A stretch of DNA of 47,441 bases from Trueperella sp. GTDB taxonomy: Bacteria > Actinomycetota > Actinomycetes > Actinomycetales > Actinomycetaceae. The position numbers were made by a program, and so were the translations under genes. Positions 1-8,651 of the stretch are shown here, one piece after another (position 1 is the stretch's first letter; each line of letters opens with the position of its first letter). The notes under the pieces are model-generated. The model had not been told where the DNA came from and made no database searches. It saw nothing but the letters and a program-made list of their open reading frames with translations. The stretch is from positions 1-47,441 of the forward strand of contig JALEWQ010000045.1 in NCBI GenBank assembly GCA_022783305.1, in the 5' to 3' direction.

Positions 1-167
1 TTTACTCCCAGTCCTGGAGTTCATGTACCGAGGTCGAATGGGCTACCTTGAACTGGGTCCATTGGTGGAACACTGAACGGCTCCACGAATCACTCGACTA
101 CACCACCCCCGAGGAGGTCATCACAAGATACAATCAAACCCAGTCAGCCAAGCTGACCCCCGTATAA
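1..167 (+). mobile_element. IS3-family transposase (OrfB), C-terminal end only
   Basis: The reading frame is open from the window edge to a TAA at 165-167. It encodes about 54 residues containing EVEWATLNWVHWWNTERLHE followed by a DYTTPEEV segment. This is the typical C-terminal end of the IS3-family DDE transposase (rve integrase core), just after the last catalytic Glu. The rest of the element lies outside the window, so I cannot say whether it is intact. The downstream MFS gene begins 60 bases later and is clearly AT-richer than most of the window, which suggests that element and gene belong to one acquired segment. I could not delimit a terminal inverted repeat or target duplication. Confidence 0.85.
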
Positions 168-226
168 GAAGCAGAACAAAACTCAGTACGCTTAACAACC
201 CTCTCCCGCATTGTTAGGAGGTACCT

Positions 227-1579
227 GTGCACACACGTTCTTCTGGGCTCATGATTGCCGTCGCTGTTATTGTTCTCGAGCTCATTGGGGGCATGCAGGC
301 CTATTTGAACCAGCTTATTTTGCCGATTATGGCTCAGGAGCTGAACGCCCAAAGCTCATATGGGGTGGTCTTGGGCATCGCTGCGATCGCTTCAATGGCG
401 GGTTTGCCTATTGGTGCCGCTTTGATGAATCGAGTGCCATTATCAAGGCTTTTGCTTGGCGCGACCGCATTTTTGGTAATTGGTTCGATCGCTAGTGCGC
501 TGGCGCCCCATATTGCGATATATGTCTTCGGCGTACTGGTCCGAGGTCTTGCCGGTTCTATTCTGGCTATGACGTCGATTGGGGCAGTAGCGCTGGGACT
601 ATCCGGGCGAGCGAGACAACTCACACTTGCTTTCGCGTCTGCGAGCTGGATGATTTCGTCAATTATTGGTCCTACGTACGCCGCCTGGGTCACACACCTG
701 TTGTCATGGCGATGGGCGATGCTACTGTATCTGCCTTTCCTGGTCATTGCCAGAATAATCGTTGCGGTTAACCTCAAGACTGACGGCAGTAGAAAGGATT
801 CACCCTTCTCTTATGCGGCACTTCTTATGATTATCGCGGGGGTTACTGCCACGATTATCCCGGCCAACGGGGTTATCAAAATTGGACTGCTCATTACGGG
901 AATGCTTCTTCTTGGCCGTGTCGCCATTGTGCTCATGCCCAAGGGAACATTCACTCAACTAACTTCACGCAGGGCCGCTCTTGCAGGAATGTTCTTCTTA
1001 ACTGGCAGCTATTTCGCGGCCAATGAACTTGTCAGTTTGACGGCGCACGACATCTATCGTGCCGGAGCGGATTCTCTCGGCCTTATTCTCACGGGCGGCG
1101 GCCTGGCATGGGCGGTCCTTGGTGTGCTATGCGGGATGAAACCAGCTAACTCGACACGCACGTACCGGGCAAGGTCAACGATCGGCGTGACCTTGCTCGC
1201 CGCATCGTCAGCGGCGATCGGCGCTTTTACCTTCCTTAACTGGCAACCTATATCGCCGACTGCCATGTTCGTCGTTTTCTGGACCATTGCCGGAGTCGGT
1301 ATGGGCTTAGCTTACCTTGATACATTGAATATTTTGTTTGAGGACCCAGCAACCCCAGACGGCATCTCTATTGAGGAAATAGCGAGCTCATCGGTTATTG
1401 TAGAGTCGCTCTCCTCAACAATGTTCATTCCACTAACCACATCAATTGTTGGCATGGCATTTCATAGCGGGCAAGAACAGTCGGCGATGCCCTATGGAAC
1501 GTCATGGGTAATTGTTGTTGCGCTAGCCTGCTGTGCGCTGATGTATCTCAGTCATGCTCGCCCCGCAGGTGCGCAATAG
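227..1579 (+). CDS. MFS transporter, substrate unknown
   Basis: A 450-residue integral membrane protein with about 12 or more hydrophobic segments along its whole length, as expected for the major facilitator superfamily. A loop around residues 65-80 (GLPIGAALMNRVPLSRLLLG) and a following RG-containing helix match the region of MFS motif A and helix 4. The start is a GTG five bases after a perfect AGGAGG at 216-221, which decides it. The substrate cannot be read from the sequence; drug or metabolite efflux is the usual guess for such orphan carriers. The gene is AT-richer than its downstream neighbours, with many A/T third positions, and it directly follows an IS3 transposase end, so recent acquisition is likely. 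No regulator gene is adjacent inside the window. Confidence 0.85.
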   Translation: MHTRSSGLMIAVAVIVLELIGGMQAYLNQLILPIMAQELNAQSSYGVVLGIAAIASMAGLPIGAALMNRVPLSRLLLGATAFLVIGSIASALAPHIAIYVFGVLVRGLAGSILAMTSIGAVALGLSGRARQLTLAFASASWMISSIIGPTYAAWVTHLLSWRWAMLLYLPFLVIARIIVAVNLKTDGSRKDSPFSYAALLMIIAGVTATIIPANGVIKIGLLITGMLLLGRVAIVLMPKGTFTQLTSRRAALAGMFFLTGSYFAANELVSLTAHDIYRAGADSLGLILTGGGLAWAVLGVLCGMKPANSTRTYRARSTIGVTLLAASSAAIGAFTFLNWQPISPTAMFVVFWTIAGVGMGLAYLDTLNILFEDPATPDGISIEEIASSSVIVESLSSTMFIPLTTSIVGMAFHSGQEQSAMPYGTSWVIVVALACCALMYLSHARPAGAQ

Positions 1580-1941
1580 GAAAACCGCAACGTGTCCCAC
1601 CTCGGCAAAAGGCTGTGATTCGGCTCTTCGCCAGTCTTTGTGGGCGGATTTGGGTAGGAAATCGCTGGTGGCACGGGGCTTGCGGTAGTGCTTTGTGGCA
1701 AAAAGAAAACGCCGTCCGCGAGGGGTCCCCTCGCACATCAAAGGAATACTGTGCAAGCTTTTGTGCGCCAACGGCACCACTGTCAAGGCCTTGTAGTTCG
1801 GCTGGACATACGATGCTTTGCGCGCTCGTCGCCCGTCAGGGAAGTGCTCGTCGAAGAAATCCTGCGACAGCCTCACAGACGAGTAGCGAACCGATCAGAA
1901 TACGACGCCGTCAGTGTACGATGTAACGGTAAGGAGTAGCC
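1580..1941. other. Intergenic region upstream of codA with one strong palindrome
   Basis: No convincing gene is visible here; open frames on both strands lack family resemblance and good start signals. The clearest structure is a perfect palindrome at 1718-1734, GCGAGGG-GTC-CCCTCGC. On the minus strand it is followed, eight bases later, by a T-rich run (TTTTCTTTTT, complement of 1700-1709), so it could terminate minus-strand transcription. On the plus strand it could be part of the codA leader. The promoter of codA must lie here but I see no convincing -35/-10 pair. The region may be the scar of the mobile-element insertion to its left. Confidence 0.4.
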
Positions 1942-3198
1942 ATGAGCGCGATCAAATTCACTAATCTTGCCGTCTATAAGCAGCCAGATGCGAACGAAAT
2001 CCTTGTGGAGGACGGAAAGTTCAAGGCCATCGGCACCGATCTCGGCGAGGCCAACGAGACGGTTGATTTGGGCGGAAAGCTCATCGCACCACCGTACGTC
2101 GACTCGCATCTTCACCTTGATTACATTGGCACCGGGCGCGACGACGAGGCGGCGGACAACGTCTCCGGCACACTGTTTGAGGGGATCGAACGCTGGTCGC
2201 ACATCAAGAAGAACCAGACTGTTGAGGACGTCAAGCGCCGGGCGCTGCGAGGTATCCGGGAAGAAATGATGCACGGCGTCCAGTACATCCGCACGCACAT
2301 TGACGTGACGGATCCGGAGCTGACCGGCATGCGGGCGATGCTGGAGCTTCGCGAGCAACTCGCGGATCTGGTGACGATCCAGATTGTGTCCTTCCCGCAG
2401 GAGGGAATGCACAATTACCCGAATGGTGCAGAACTTGTGGAGGAAGGCCTGAAGATGGGGGCCGACGTCGTCGGTGGAATCCCGCATTCGGAGTGGGCGC
2501 GCCAGTACGGCGAGGAAACCATCCACAAGATCGTCGACCTCGCGCTGAAGTACGACAAGCTGATCGACGTGCACTGCGACGAGACGGATGATCCGATGTC
2601 CAGGTTCGTGGAGCTGCTCAACGCGCGCGTGCTCGCGGAAGGCTATGGTCCGCGAACGACGGCGTCGCACACCTGCTCGTTCGGTTCGGTAGACAACGCG
2701 TATGCCTTCCGCATGATGGGGCTGTTTAAGAAGTCCGGCATAAACTTCACGGCCCAGGGCACGGAGAATGCATACCTGCAGGGGCGTGCAGACACGTACC
2801 CGAAGCGCCGAGGATTGACGCGCGTCAAGGAGTTCCTTGAGGAGGGGATTAACGTATCGTGTGGGCAGGATTCGATTGTGGATCCGTGGTACCCTGCCGG
2901 TAACGGAAACCTGATGAACGTGCTGGACAACACGCTGCATCTGGCTCAGATCATGTCGTTCGACGAGATGGAAGTGGCGCTGGACCTCATCACGTACAAT
3001 GGGGCAACGACGCTGTCTATCCAAGACATGTATGGGCTCGAGACGGGCAAGGACGCGAACTTCATCGTTCTCGACGCGCCTGACGCCCTCGAGGCGGTGC
3101 GCCAGCGAGCTCACGTGCTCCGCTCGGTGCGCAAGGGAGAGACGATCTTTGAACGGTCGATAACTGTGGAGCGTGACCTCGAGCTTCCTAGCATCTAG
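1942..3198 (+). CDS. codA: CodA-type amidohydrolase (cytosine deaminase family, variant active site)
   Basis: A 418-residue cytoplasmic metal-dependent amidohydrolase of the cytosine deaminase family. It shares the E. coli CodA landmarks: His56 and His58 in SHLHLD, Gln153 in FPQEG, His211 and the proton-shuttling Glu214 in HCDETDD, His243 in ASHT, and Asp310. The matching E. coli residues are His61/63, Gln156, His214, Glu217, His246 and Asp313. The family motif GHDD reads GQDS here, so the position of E. coli Asp314, which lines the base pocket, is Ser311. The ligands for catalysis are kept but the preferred substrate (cytosine, isoguanine, creatinine or another cyclic amidine) may differ. 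The start ATG follows AAGGAG at 1931-1936. The convergent gene behind it is an MFS carrier that might deliver the substrate, but this is only proximity. Confidence 0.85.
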   Translation: MSAIKFTNLAVYKQPDANEILVEDGKFKAIGTDLGEANETVDLGGKLIAPPYVDSHLHLDYIGTGRDDEAADNVSGTLFEGIERWSHIKKNQTVEDVKRRALRGIREEMMHGVQYIRTHIDVTDPELTGMRAMLELREQLADLVTIQIVSFPQEGMHNYPNGAELVEEGLKMGADVVGGIPHSEWARQYGEETIHKIVDLALKYDKLIDVHCDETDDPMSRFVELLNARVLAEGYGPRTTASHTCSFGSVDNAYAFRMMGLFKKSGINFTAQGTENAYLQGRADTYPKRRGLTRVKEFLEEGINVSCGQDSIVDPWYPAGNGNLMNVLDNTLHLAQIMSFDEMEVALDLITYNGATTLSIQDMYGLETGKDANFIVLDAPDALEAVRQRAHVLRSVRKGETIFERSITVERDLELPSI

Positions 3199-3214
3199 CA
3201 AGTGACTCATTGCG

Positions 3215-3256
3215 GCGGGCGCGCGGGCTTCAGACGACGACGATGCCCCCGCCCGC
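3215..3256 (+). terminator. GC-rich hairpin after codA
   Basis: GCGGGCG at 3215-3221 pairs perfectly with CGCCCGC at 3250-3256. The stem can continue with a bulge through GCGGGC on the left and GCCCCC on the right. It begins 17 bases after the codA stop and has no T-run, as is common in actinobacterial terminators. The strength is uncertain. Confidence 0.4.
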
Positions 3257-3400
3257 GGCCGATCACTCAACTGCCGTCAAGGATCGACACCCCGGGTCGG
3301 ATCCGCAAACGCGTCACGCGACCACGTGGATCGAACCTAGGTGACCGGAATCGTTCGAGCCAATGTCAGATTCCCTATTCTTGAATTGGCTGGTGCCTTT

Positions 3401-4672
3401 TCAGCGCTTCGGGATCGCCGTAATGTGCAAGGCTCCGATCATTCTCCGTATCACGGCGCGCAGGTTGTTTTCTTCCGCGATCCGGTGGTTTCCGAGAATC
3501 AAATCTGCGAGGGTGACGAGGAAAGCCACAGCGACCAGAGCGCTAGCAGCCGCGAAAACCCAAAAGAACTGGCTCGATCCGACTGCGATGGTGGCCACGC
3601 CTCCCAGGAGGAATGATCCGATGCCCGTCCCGGAGTCGAAGGACGCATTCCAAATGGCTGAGGCTACCTCATTCCTATCCTTGGATAGCCGACCGAACAT
3701 CAACAGAAGCGCCTCGTTTTGAACTATCCCAAAGCCGGCCCCGTAGGCGATTAGCGCAAAGAACAGAAGCCAGCCGCTGGCGCCCGTAATCAGTATCGCG
3801 GCGATTCCGGCAAGCCCGATTGCAGAGGTAAGAGAAGCCCACACGATCAGGCGGCCAGCGCCTTTTGCGTCGGCGAAAATCCCTGCGGCATAACGACATA
3901 TCATCTGAGCCAGCCCTACCACGGACAGACCCAGGCTTGCGATCAGCGCGGCCCGCTCAATTCCCACATGTGTGACGGCAGGAGCGAGGAAAGCCGAAAT
4001 GCCGCCGAACCCCATCGCGGTGAAGCACATCGCGGCGGCAGGAACCGCGACTAGTTTCCAGGTTGGCACCCGCGCCGAGGAGATCTTCTGCCTGTGTTTC
4101 TTGGGCGGTTCGATGTGGGGAATTCTGGTGACGAGAAACGTTCCGGCTAGGCCAAGAACGGTCGCGATTATGTAGACGGGGGCGTAACTGCCCACTGACG
4201 ACGCTACCACCAGACCGAGCGGAAGCATCACCAGCTCGCCGAGCCCAACCATCGCCCCAAGCGTCCCAGAAGCCCTGCCGAGAAGTTTGAGCGGCACCAG
4301 AGACGCAACCAGGGCAGACTCAGCAACGCATAGTGTGCCGAAACCGATACCGCGCAGTGCCGCAACCGCGAAAACGGCCGGCGCGCTCATAGTGAAAATG
4401 TGGATCAGGCTAGGGATGCCCAGCAGCACGCCAGAGAATGCCATCGTCGGCACATAGCCGAAACGGCGGATTATTCTCGGAGTCTGAGTCTGAGCAATAA
4501 CGGTGACCCCCATGAATACGCCGGTGGATGCGCCCGCCAAACCCGCCGAGCCGCCGCTCTCGATGATCGCCTGCGGGATGACCGGAAGCAACAACGCCCA
4601 GCAACCAAACGCCGCGAAAATAGCAACCATGACATTCGTGAAGCCCGGATAGCTCCACACATTCTTGTTCAT
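3401..4672 (-). CDS. MFS transporter, convergent with codA
   Basis: A 423-residue membrane protein with about 12 hydrophobic segments and a short charged middle loop (PPKKHRQK, near residue 195) between two six-helix halves, as in the major facilitator superfamily. Motif A-like residues (RIIRRFGYVPTM) lie in the loop after the second helix. It resembles the broad group of MFS carriers often called arabinose-efflux or YfcJ-like; the substrate is unknown. I chose the ATG at 4672 (MNKNVWSYPG). An in-frame TTG at 4699 would add nine polar residues. Neither has a good ribosome binding site, so the start is uncertain. The gene faces codA across 200 bases, and its 5' end abuts the remnant of a wall-anchored protein, so its natural promoter region may have been altered by a deletion. 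Confidence 0.8.
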   Translation of the reverse strand: MNKNVWSYPGFTNVMVAIFAAFGCWALLLPVIPQAIIESGGSAGLAGASTGVFMGVTVIAQTQTPRIIRRFGYVPTMAFSGVLLGIPSLIHIFTMSAPAVFAVAALRGIGFGTLCVAESALVASLVPLKLLGRASGTLGAMVGLGELVMLPLGLVVASSVGSYAPVYIIATVLGLAGTFLVTRIPHIEPPKKHRQKISSARVPTWKLVAVPAAAMCFTAMGFGGISAFLAPAVTHVGIERAALIASLGLSVVGLAQMICRYAAGIFADAKGAGRLIVWASLTSAIGLAGIAAILITGASGWLLFFALIAYGAGFGIVQNEALLLMFGRLSKDRNEVASAIWNASFDSGTGIGSFLLGGVATIAVGSSQFFWVFAAASALVAVAFLVTLADLILGNHRIAEENNLRAVIRRMIGALHITAIPKR

Positions 4673-4781
4673 AGGGGTCTGTTCATTCACAAAGCACAAT
4701 GATAGTTGCCGATGGCGTGGCTGCGTCCGGTCGTGTGGCGTATCTGGGACCCGGATTGGCTGCGCGTCAGGCAGGGGGCGG

Positions 4782-5504
4782 GCCGGCGCCTACTCGGCGA
4801 AGGCGGAACTCGAGGCCGCGAAGCAGAAGAAGGCACTCGCCGATGCGGCCCTCGAGAAGGCAGAAAACGGCGTCGAGACGCAGAAAGATGCCGTCAAGAC
4901 GGCAACCGAAGAGCGCGACGCCGCACAGAAGGCCTACGACACGGCAGTGGAGGGCGCCGCGGCCAAATCGGAGGAGACTGCGGCGCTGAAGGCCGATGTC
5001 GCCAAGAAGCAGCAAGCAGCCGACGACGCCGCTACTGCGGCCGCCAGCGCCGCGAAGGCTGTCGAGGAACATAACACGATCCTTGCTGCGGCCGAGGCGG
5101 CGCTTGCGCAGGCCACGGAGGAGCGCGATCCGTTGATGGCGCCGGCGAAGGCATACGAGCAAGCGGCGGCCGCGGCGCAGGCGGCTCGTGCGGCGCTGCT
5201 CAAGGCGCAGGACGCGCTCGCTGCGTACAAGGCCAAGACCGAAGGTGAGGATCCGAACGGCCAGGGCGAGAAGCCGGGCGCCGGCGACCAGGGGGCCGAC
5301 GGTCAACCTGGCACGGCTAGTGACAAGCCCGCCAACAAGGCCCCTCACGGCAAGCAGCCCGCGCAGGTCTCCAAGCCTGACAAGAACAACAAGTCTGGTA
5401 CGCTGGCCAACACGGGCGCGGCGGTCGCCCCGTTGGCGCTCGCGGGCCTGTCCCTTGTTGCTGTGGGCGCGGCGTTGACCGATCGTCGCAGAAAGAACAG
5501 CTAG
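4782..5504 (+). pseudogene. 5'-truncated wall-anchored coiled-coil surface protein (LANTG)
   Basis: The frame encodes about 240 residues. First comes a long Ala/Lys/Glu-rich heptad-like helix predicted to form a coiled coil (for example AELEAAKQKKALADAALEKA), then a Gly/Pro/Lys-rich wall-spanning spacer, then a complete C-terminal sorting signal: LANTG, a hydrophobic segment (LALAGLSLVAVGAAL) and the tail DRRRKNS. What is missing is the front: there is no signal peptide. The frame upstream of about 4782 is unlike a protein of this type and runs into the 5' end of the divergent MFS gene. A protein of this layout cannot reach the wall without a signal peptide. I therefore read it as the 3' remnant of a larger adhesin-like protein, cut by a deletion. 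LANTG fits the LAxTG signal of class E sortases in actinobacteria. A frameshifted upstream exon is possible but I could not find one. Confidence 0.7.
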
Positions 5505-5516
5505 AAGAATTCGAGT

Positions 5517-5552
5517 CGGGCCGGGCTATCACGGATGTGGTAGCCCGGCCCG
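5517..5552. terminator. Strong hairpin, probably bidirectional
   Basis: The 16-base arm CGGGCCGGGCTATCAC at 5517-5532 pairs with 5537-5552 across a GGAT loop, with a single G-U pair. It lies 12 bases after the stop of the truncated surface protein. It could also stop transcripts of the lysR gene arriving from the right. The remaining bases to 5784 show no gene. Confidence 0.7.
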
Positions 5553-5784
5553 CTTGGCACAATCGCGGTCGGGGAGAACACTCGCCGCGTCAGCAGGCGC
5601 CTGCCCGGTCCCGGCGGTTCCCTCATCGTGGGGCCCTCTTTTCGGGGAGCTCTGGGACTCGTTCGTGTCGCCCGCGGCCCGAGAACAGATCGCGCGGCGC
5701 CTAGCAGTTTGCGCACCGGCCGCTCTCTCGTGATCCTTTGTGGAGCCGGCCTATAGCCGGGTGGCTTCCTCGCGATTGCTCACC

Positions 5785-6714
5785 CTACCGGGGGCGTCTT
5801 TTCCGAGTGTGTTTCTTCCGGGTCTGGTTCTTGCGCACTTTTACGATCATGTGGAGGAGATATTCGACGCCGGGTGAGGCCGGTTGATGCCAGGCCACGT
5901 GGAGTGGGATCTGGGCGATCGGGGAGATCGGACCCGCCGAAAGGCTTTGTGGGATCTCCAAAGCGTAGTCCTCGGGAACCAAAGCATAGGCTTCACCGGT
6001 AGTGAGCAGGTAAGAATAGGCCCCTGAGACTCGTAGGCCGGCGTGTGAGACTTCCGGATCGATTCCGGAACCGTGCAATAGACCAACCAAATAGTCGTAG
6101 TAGCGCGGGCTGTTCTCCCGCGGCCAGATCAATAGTTTCCGATCGCGCAAGCTTGCTATTTCTACCGGAGTATCGGTGCGGTATCGTCCCTGCGCAGAAA
6201 CGACCCAAATGGCGTCGTGACCAATCGTTGCGACGCGGGCTCCAGGCGGGGCTTCCACGAAGTGTCCGACTACCACATCCGCTTCGTCCCGCATCAGGAG
6301 TTTCTCCAATCCGCCGGTCTCCACTTCCCGTAGTTCCACGGAGACTGAAGGACCGCCGGTTCTTGCGTCGCGATCGAGGGCGGCTAGCACCGCGGGCGCT
6401 AACCGGTTGACCATGCTGGGAGAAACTCCGAACCGGACCGTTTCAGCCGCCACTTGTGAGCTGGCCAGATCCGCCAGTTTTTCGGCTTCGCGTAGCACTA
6501 ACTCGGCCTGGTCTAGCAGGGCTTTTCCGGCGGCAGTGAGTCTCGATCCTGCGCGGGAACGCTCGAAAAGAACCACGCCGAGTGCCCGCTCCAAATTGCG
6601 GACGTCGTTGCTGACAGTTGGTTGCGATACGCCCAAGATATCTGCGGCCTTACCGAAGTGCTGGGTTTGGGCGAGAACCGTGAAGGTGCGGAGTTGATTC
6701 AGCGTGTACTTCAT
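5785..6714 (-). CDS. LysR-family regulator, divergent from the psu operon
   Basis: A 309-residue transcription regulator of the LysR family. The N-terminal winged helix-turn-helix spans about residues 1-60 (LNQLRTFTVLAQTQHFGKAA, then SQPTVSNDVRNLE as the recognition helix). It is followed by a linker helix and a periplasmic-binding-protein-like effector domain (about 90-295). The C-terminus is unusually basic (KVRKNQTRKKHTRKRR). The start ATG follows an AGGAAAG ribosome binding site. The gene is divergent from psuG with about 100 bases between, the usual LysR arrangement, so it probably activates psuG-psuK-MFS in response to pseudouridine or its phosphate. That role is inference from position. 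The effector is not known from sequence. Confidence 0.9.
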   Translation of the reverse strand: MKYTLNQLRTFTVLAQTQHFGKAADILGVSQPTVSNDVRNLERALGVVLFERSRAGSRLTAAGKALLDQAELVLREAEKLADLASSQVAAETVRFGVSPSMVNRLAPAVLAALDRDARTGGPSVSVELREVETGGLEKLLMRDEADVVVGHFVEAPPGARVATIGHDAIWVVSAQGRYRTDTPVEIASLRDRKLLIWPRENSPRYYDYLVGLLHGSGIDPEVSHAGLRVSGAYSYLLTTGEAYALVPEDYALEIPQSLSAGPISPIAQIPLHVAWHQPASPGVEYLLHMIVKVRKNQTRKKHTRKRRPR

Positions 6715-6723
6715 AAGGCTTTC

Positions 6724-6737
6724 CTATCAGAAAATAG
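6724..6737. promoter_or_regulatory. Candidate LysR operator between lysR and psuG
   Basis: CTATCAGAAAATAG is a small inverted repeat (CTAT, six bases, ATAG) with the AT-rich centre seen in LysR-type boxes. It lies 9 bases upstream of the lysR start and 80 upstream of psuG, where an autoregulating LysR protein often binds. The arms are only four bases, so chance is possible. Confidence 0.3.
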
Positions 6738-6817
6738 CCAAATCGGTCTGGTACCAGCATCAATTCTCTCATTAGATGGGAAGTAAGAGATCCCTCCAAT
6801 CATGTAAAGGAAAGAAC

Positions 6818-7723
6818 ATGGCCTCCATCAAAGTTGCTGACTCCATCGTTGAAGCGCTAGCCGCCGGCAAGCCGGTCGTCGCCCTCGAATCGACCATTTT
6901 CACCCACGGCCTGCCCCGCCCCCGTAACTACGAAGTGGCGATTCAAGGCGAAGAAGCGATTCGCGCGCTCGGCGCCATCCCGGCCACCATCGGCGTCTAC
7001 AAGGGCGTCCCCACGGTGGGTCTGAGCCCGGAACAGATCAAGGAACTGAGTGAGGACGACGACGTCTTCAAGGCTTCCATTCGAGACCTCGCTCTTGGCG
7101 TGGTATCGAAGAAGAACGGTGGTACCACCATTGCGGCCACCACGTTCTTGGCCTACAAGGCCGGCATTAAGGTCTTTGCTACCGGCGGCCTTGGCGGCGT
7201 ACACCACGGCGCTTCAGAGAACTTTGACGAGTCCGCCGATCTGGTCGCGCTTGCCAAGTATCCGATCGTGCTCGTCAGCTCGGGAGCCAAGGCCGTCTTG
7301 GACATTCACGCCACGCTGGAACGCTTCGAAACCCTTTCGGTTCCGGTCGTCGGCTACCAGACGAATAACTACCCGGGCTTCTATGTCACCGATTCCGGAT
7401 TCAAACTGGGCAACCGCGTGGACTCTCCCGAAGAGGTCGCCACTATCTACAACGTCATGCGTGATATGGGCCTTTCGGAGGCCATCTGCGTGGGCAACCC
7501 GGTCCCCGAAGATGAGCAGCTCGATCCGAAGGGCTTGGACGTTGTGATCGAGAAGGCCTGGCAGGCTCTCGAAGATCAGAAGGTGGAGGGTCAGGCGGTG
7601 ACGCCGTTCCTGCTCGAGTTCATCCGGCAGGAGACGAAGGACGCCAGCTTGGATGCCAACGTGGCCCTGTACTTTAACAACGCCCGCCTGGCCGCCAAGA
7701 TCGCAACCGCCCTTGTCTCCTAA
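6818..7723 (+). CDS. psuG: Pseudouridine-5'-phosphate glycosidase
   Basis: A 301-residue enzyme that reversibly splits pseudouridine 5'-phosphate into uracil and ribose 5-phosphate, breaking the C-C glycosidic bond. The family signature is complete: ALESTIFTHGLPRP with Glu24, KNGGTTIAAT, FATGGLGGVHHGA, and SSGAKAVLD with Lys158. E. coli PsuG uses Glu31 and Lys166 at these positions, with the Lys forming the covalent adduct with the ring-opened ribose. Length and spacing fit the family, about 300 residues. I chose the ATG at 6818 (MASIKVADS) because an AAAGGA ribosome binding site lies at 6806-6811; an earlier in-frame ATG at 6776 has no such site. It is first in an apparent operon with the kinase and an MFS carrier. 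Confidence 0.97.
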   Translation: MASIKVADSIVEALAAGKPVVALESTIFTHGLPRPRNYEVAIQGEEAIRALGAIPATIGVYKGVPTVGLSPEQIKELSEDDDVFKASIRDLALGVVSKKNGGTTIAATTFLAYKAGIKVFATGGLGGVHHGASENFDESADLVALAKYPIVLVSSGAKAVLDIHATLERFETLSVPVVGYQTNNYPGFYVTDSGFKLGNRVDSPEEVATIYNVMRDMGLSEAICVGNPVPEDEQLDPKGLDVVIEKAWQALEDQKVEGQAVTPFLLEFIRQETKDASLDANVALYFNNARLAAKIATALVS

Positions 7724-7738
7724 GAAGACTGATGTGTC

Positions 7739-8638
7739 ATGTTAGGTGTTATAGGAGATATTGTTCAGGATGTGGTGGTCTGGTTACAGGAGCCGGTTCG
7801 TCCGGCTACTGACACTCGGTCCGAGATCACCATGACTCGCGGAGGGTCGGCCGCGAATGTGGCCGCCTTCGCGGGCACGCGCTATCCCACCCGATTCATT
7901 GGTTGCGTCGGTGACGATCTGGCAGGGGTCACGCTCACGCGGGAAATGGAAAGCCATGACGTGGACGTGCGCTGCCAGGTAGCTGATTCCACCGGAATGA
8001 TCGTGGTGCTCATCAACGACCAAGGCGAGAGGAACATGTTCCCGTCCCGTGGAGCATCTGGCCAGTTGCATTCAATTGACCCGCAATGGCTCGACGGGAT
8101 CGAATTACTGCATATTACCGGCTACTCCTTGCAGGGCGACCCCACCGCCACGTCGGTGATCGAAGCGGCACAGACTGTCAAAGCCCAAGGCAAAATGCTC
8201 TCCTTTGACGTTTCTTCCACGGGCATGATCGATTTCTTTGGTATCGACAGGTTCAAAGATCTCATGCGCGAACTGCGCCCCGATTTCGTTTCTGCCAATG
8301 AAGACGAAACAAAATACATGGATCTGGCCAACGGCGACGAACCGGGAGACTTCCTTGCTGATTTGCCGGGCACGACACTCCTCGCCCGGGCCGGGAAGGA
8401 CGCCACGAAGGTGTTTACCGAGGGCAAGCTGCACGCCGTCGTGCCGGTACGTCCTGTAAAGAATCCGCGCGATATGACGGGAGCTGGCGACGCGTTCAAC
8501 GCCGGATTCCTTGCCTCATACTTGCGTCACCGCGATGTGGTGCGGGCGACCGAAGACGGCCACGGACTCGCCCGCCGAGTGCTCTATTCGCCGGGGGCAA
8601 CCGAGCCCCGCGAGGGCGAACTCACAGAAGACAACTAA
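7739..8638 (+). CDS. psuK: PfkB-family sugar kinase, probable pseudouridine kinase
   Basis: A 299-residue ribokinase/PfkB-family kinase. The N-terminal substrate region carries RGGSAANVAAFA (the GG motif). The C-terminal signature DMTGAGDAFNAGF contains the catalytic Asp and the anion hole. It starts 15 bases after psuG and is surely co-transcribed with it. The neighbour defines the likely substrate: phosphorylation of pseudouridine to pseudouridine 5'-phosphate, which PsuG then cleaves. By motif alone it could also be a ribose or nucleoside kinase. The ribosome binding site is weak (AAGAAG), suggesting translation coupled to psuG. The acidic C-terminal tail (EPREGELTEDN) extends past the kinase fold. 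Confidence 0.88.
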   Translation: MLGVIGDIVQDVVVWLQEPVRPATDTRSEITMTRGGSAANVAAFAGTRYPTRFIGCVGDDLAGVTLTREMESHDVDVRCQVADSTGMIVVLINDQGERNMFPSRGASGQLHSIDPQWLDGIELLHITGYSLQGDPTATSVIEAAQTVKAQGKMLSFDVSSTGMIDFFGIDRFKDLMRELRPDFVSANEDETKYMDLANGDEPGDFLADLPGTTLLARAGKDATKVFTEGKLHAVVPVRPVKNPRDMTGAGDAFNAGFLASYLRHRDVVRATEDGHGLARRVLYSPGATEPREGELTEDN

Positions 8639-8651
8639 GAACACAGATGTC

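Noticed and set aside
1504-1926. Open frames on both strands between the first MFS gene and codA
   Set aside because: They have no ribosome binding site, no recognisable motif and an odd Cys/Arg/Ser composition; I list the stretch only as intergenic.
1873-3270. Long minus-strand open frame opposite codA
   Set aside because: Its composition is that of a codon-shadow (Arg, His, Val rich), it has no family motif, and codA on the plus strand is fully supported.
4767-5348. Minus-strand frame opposite the coiled-coil remnant
   Set aside because: Leu/Arg-rich mirror of an Ala/Lys/Glu repeat sequence, with no start signals or motifs.
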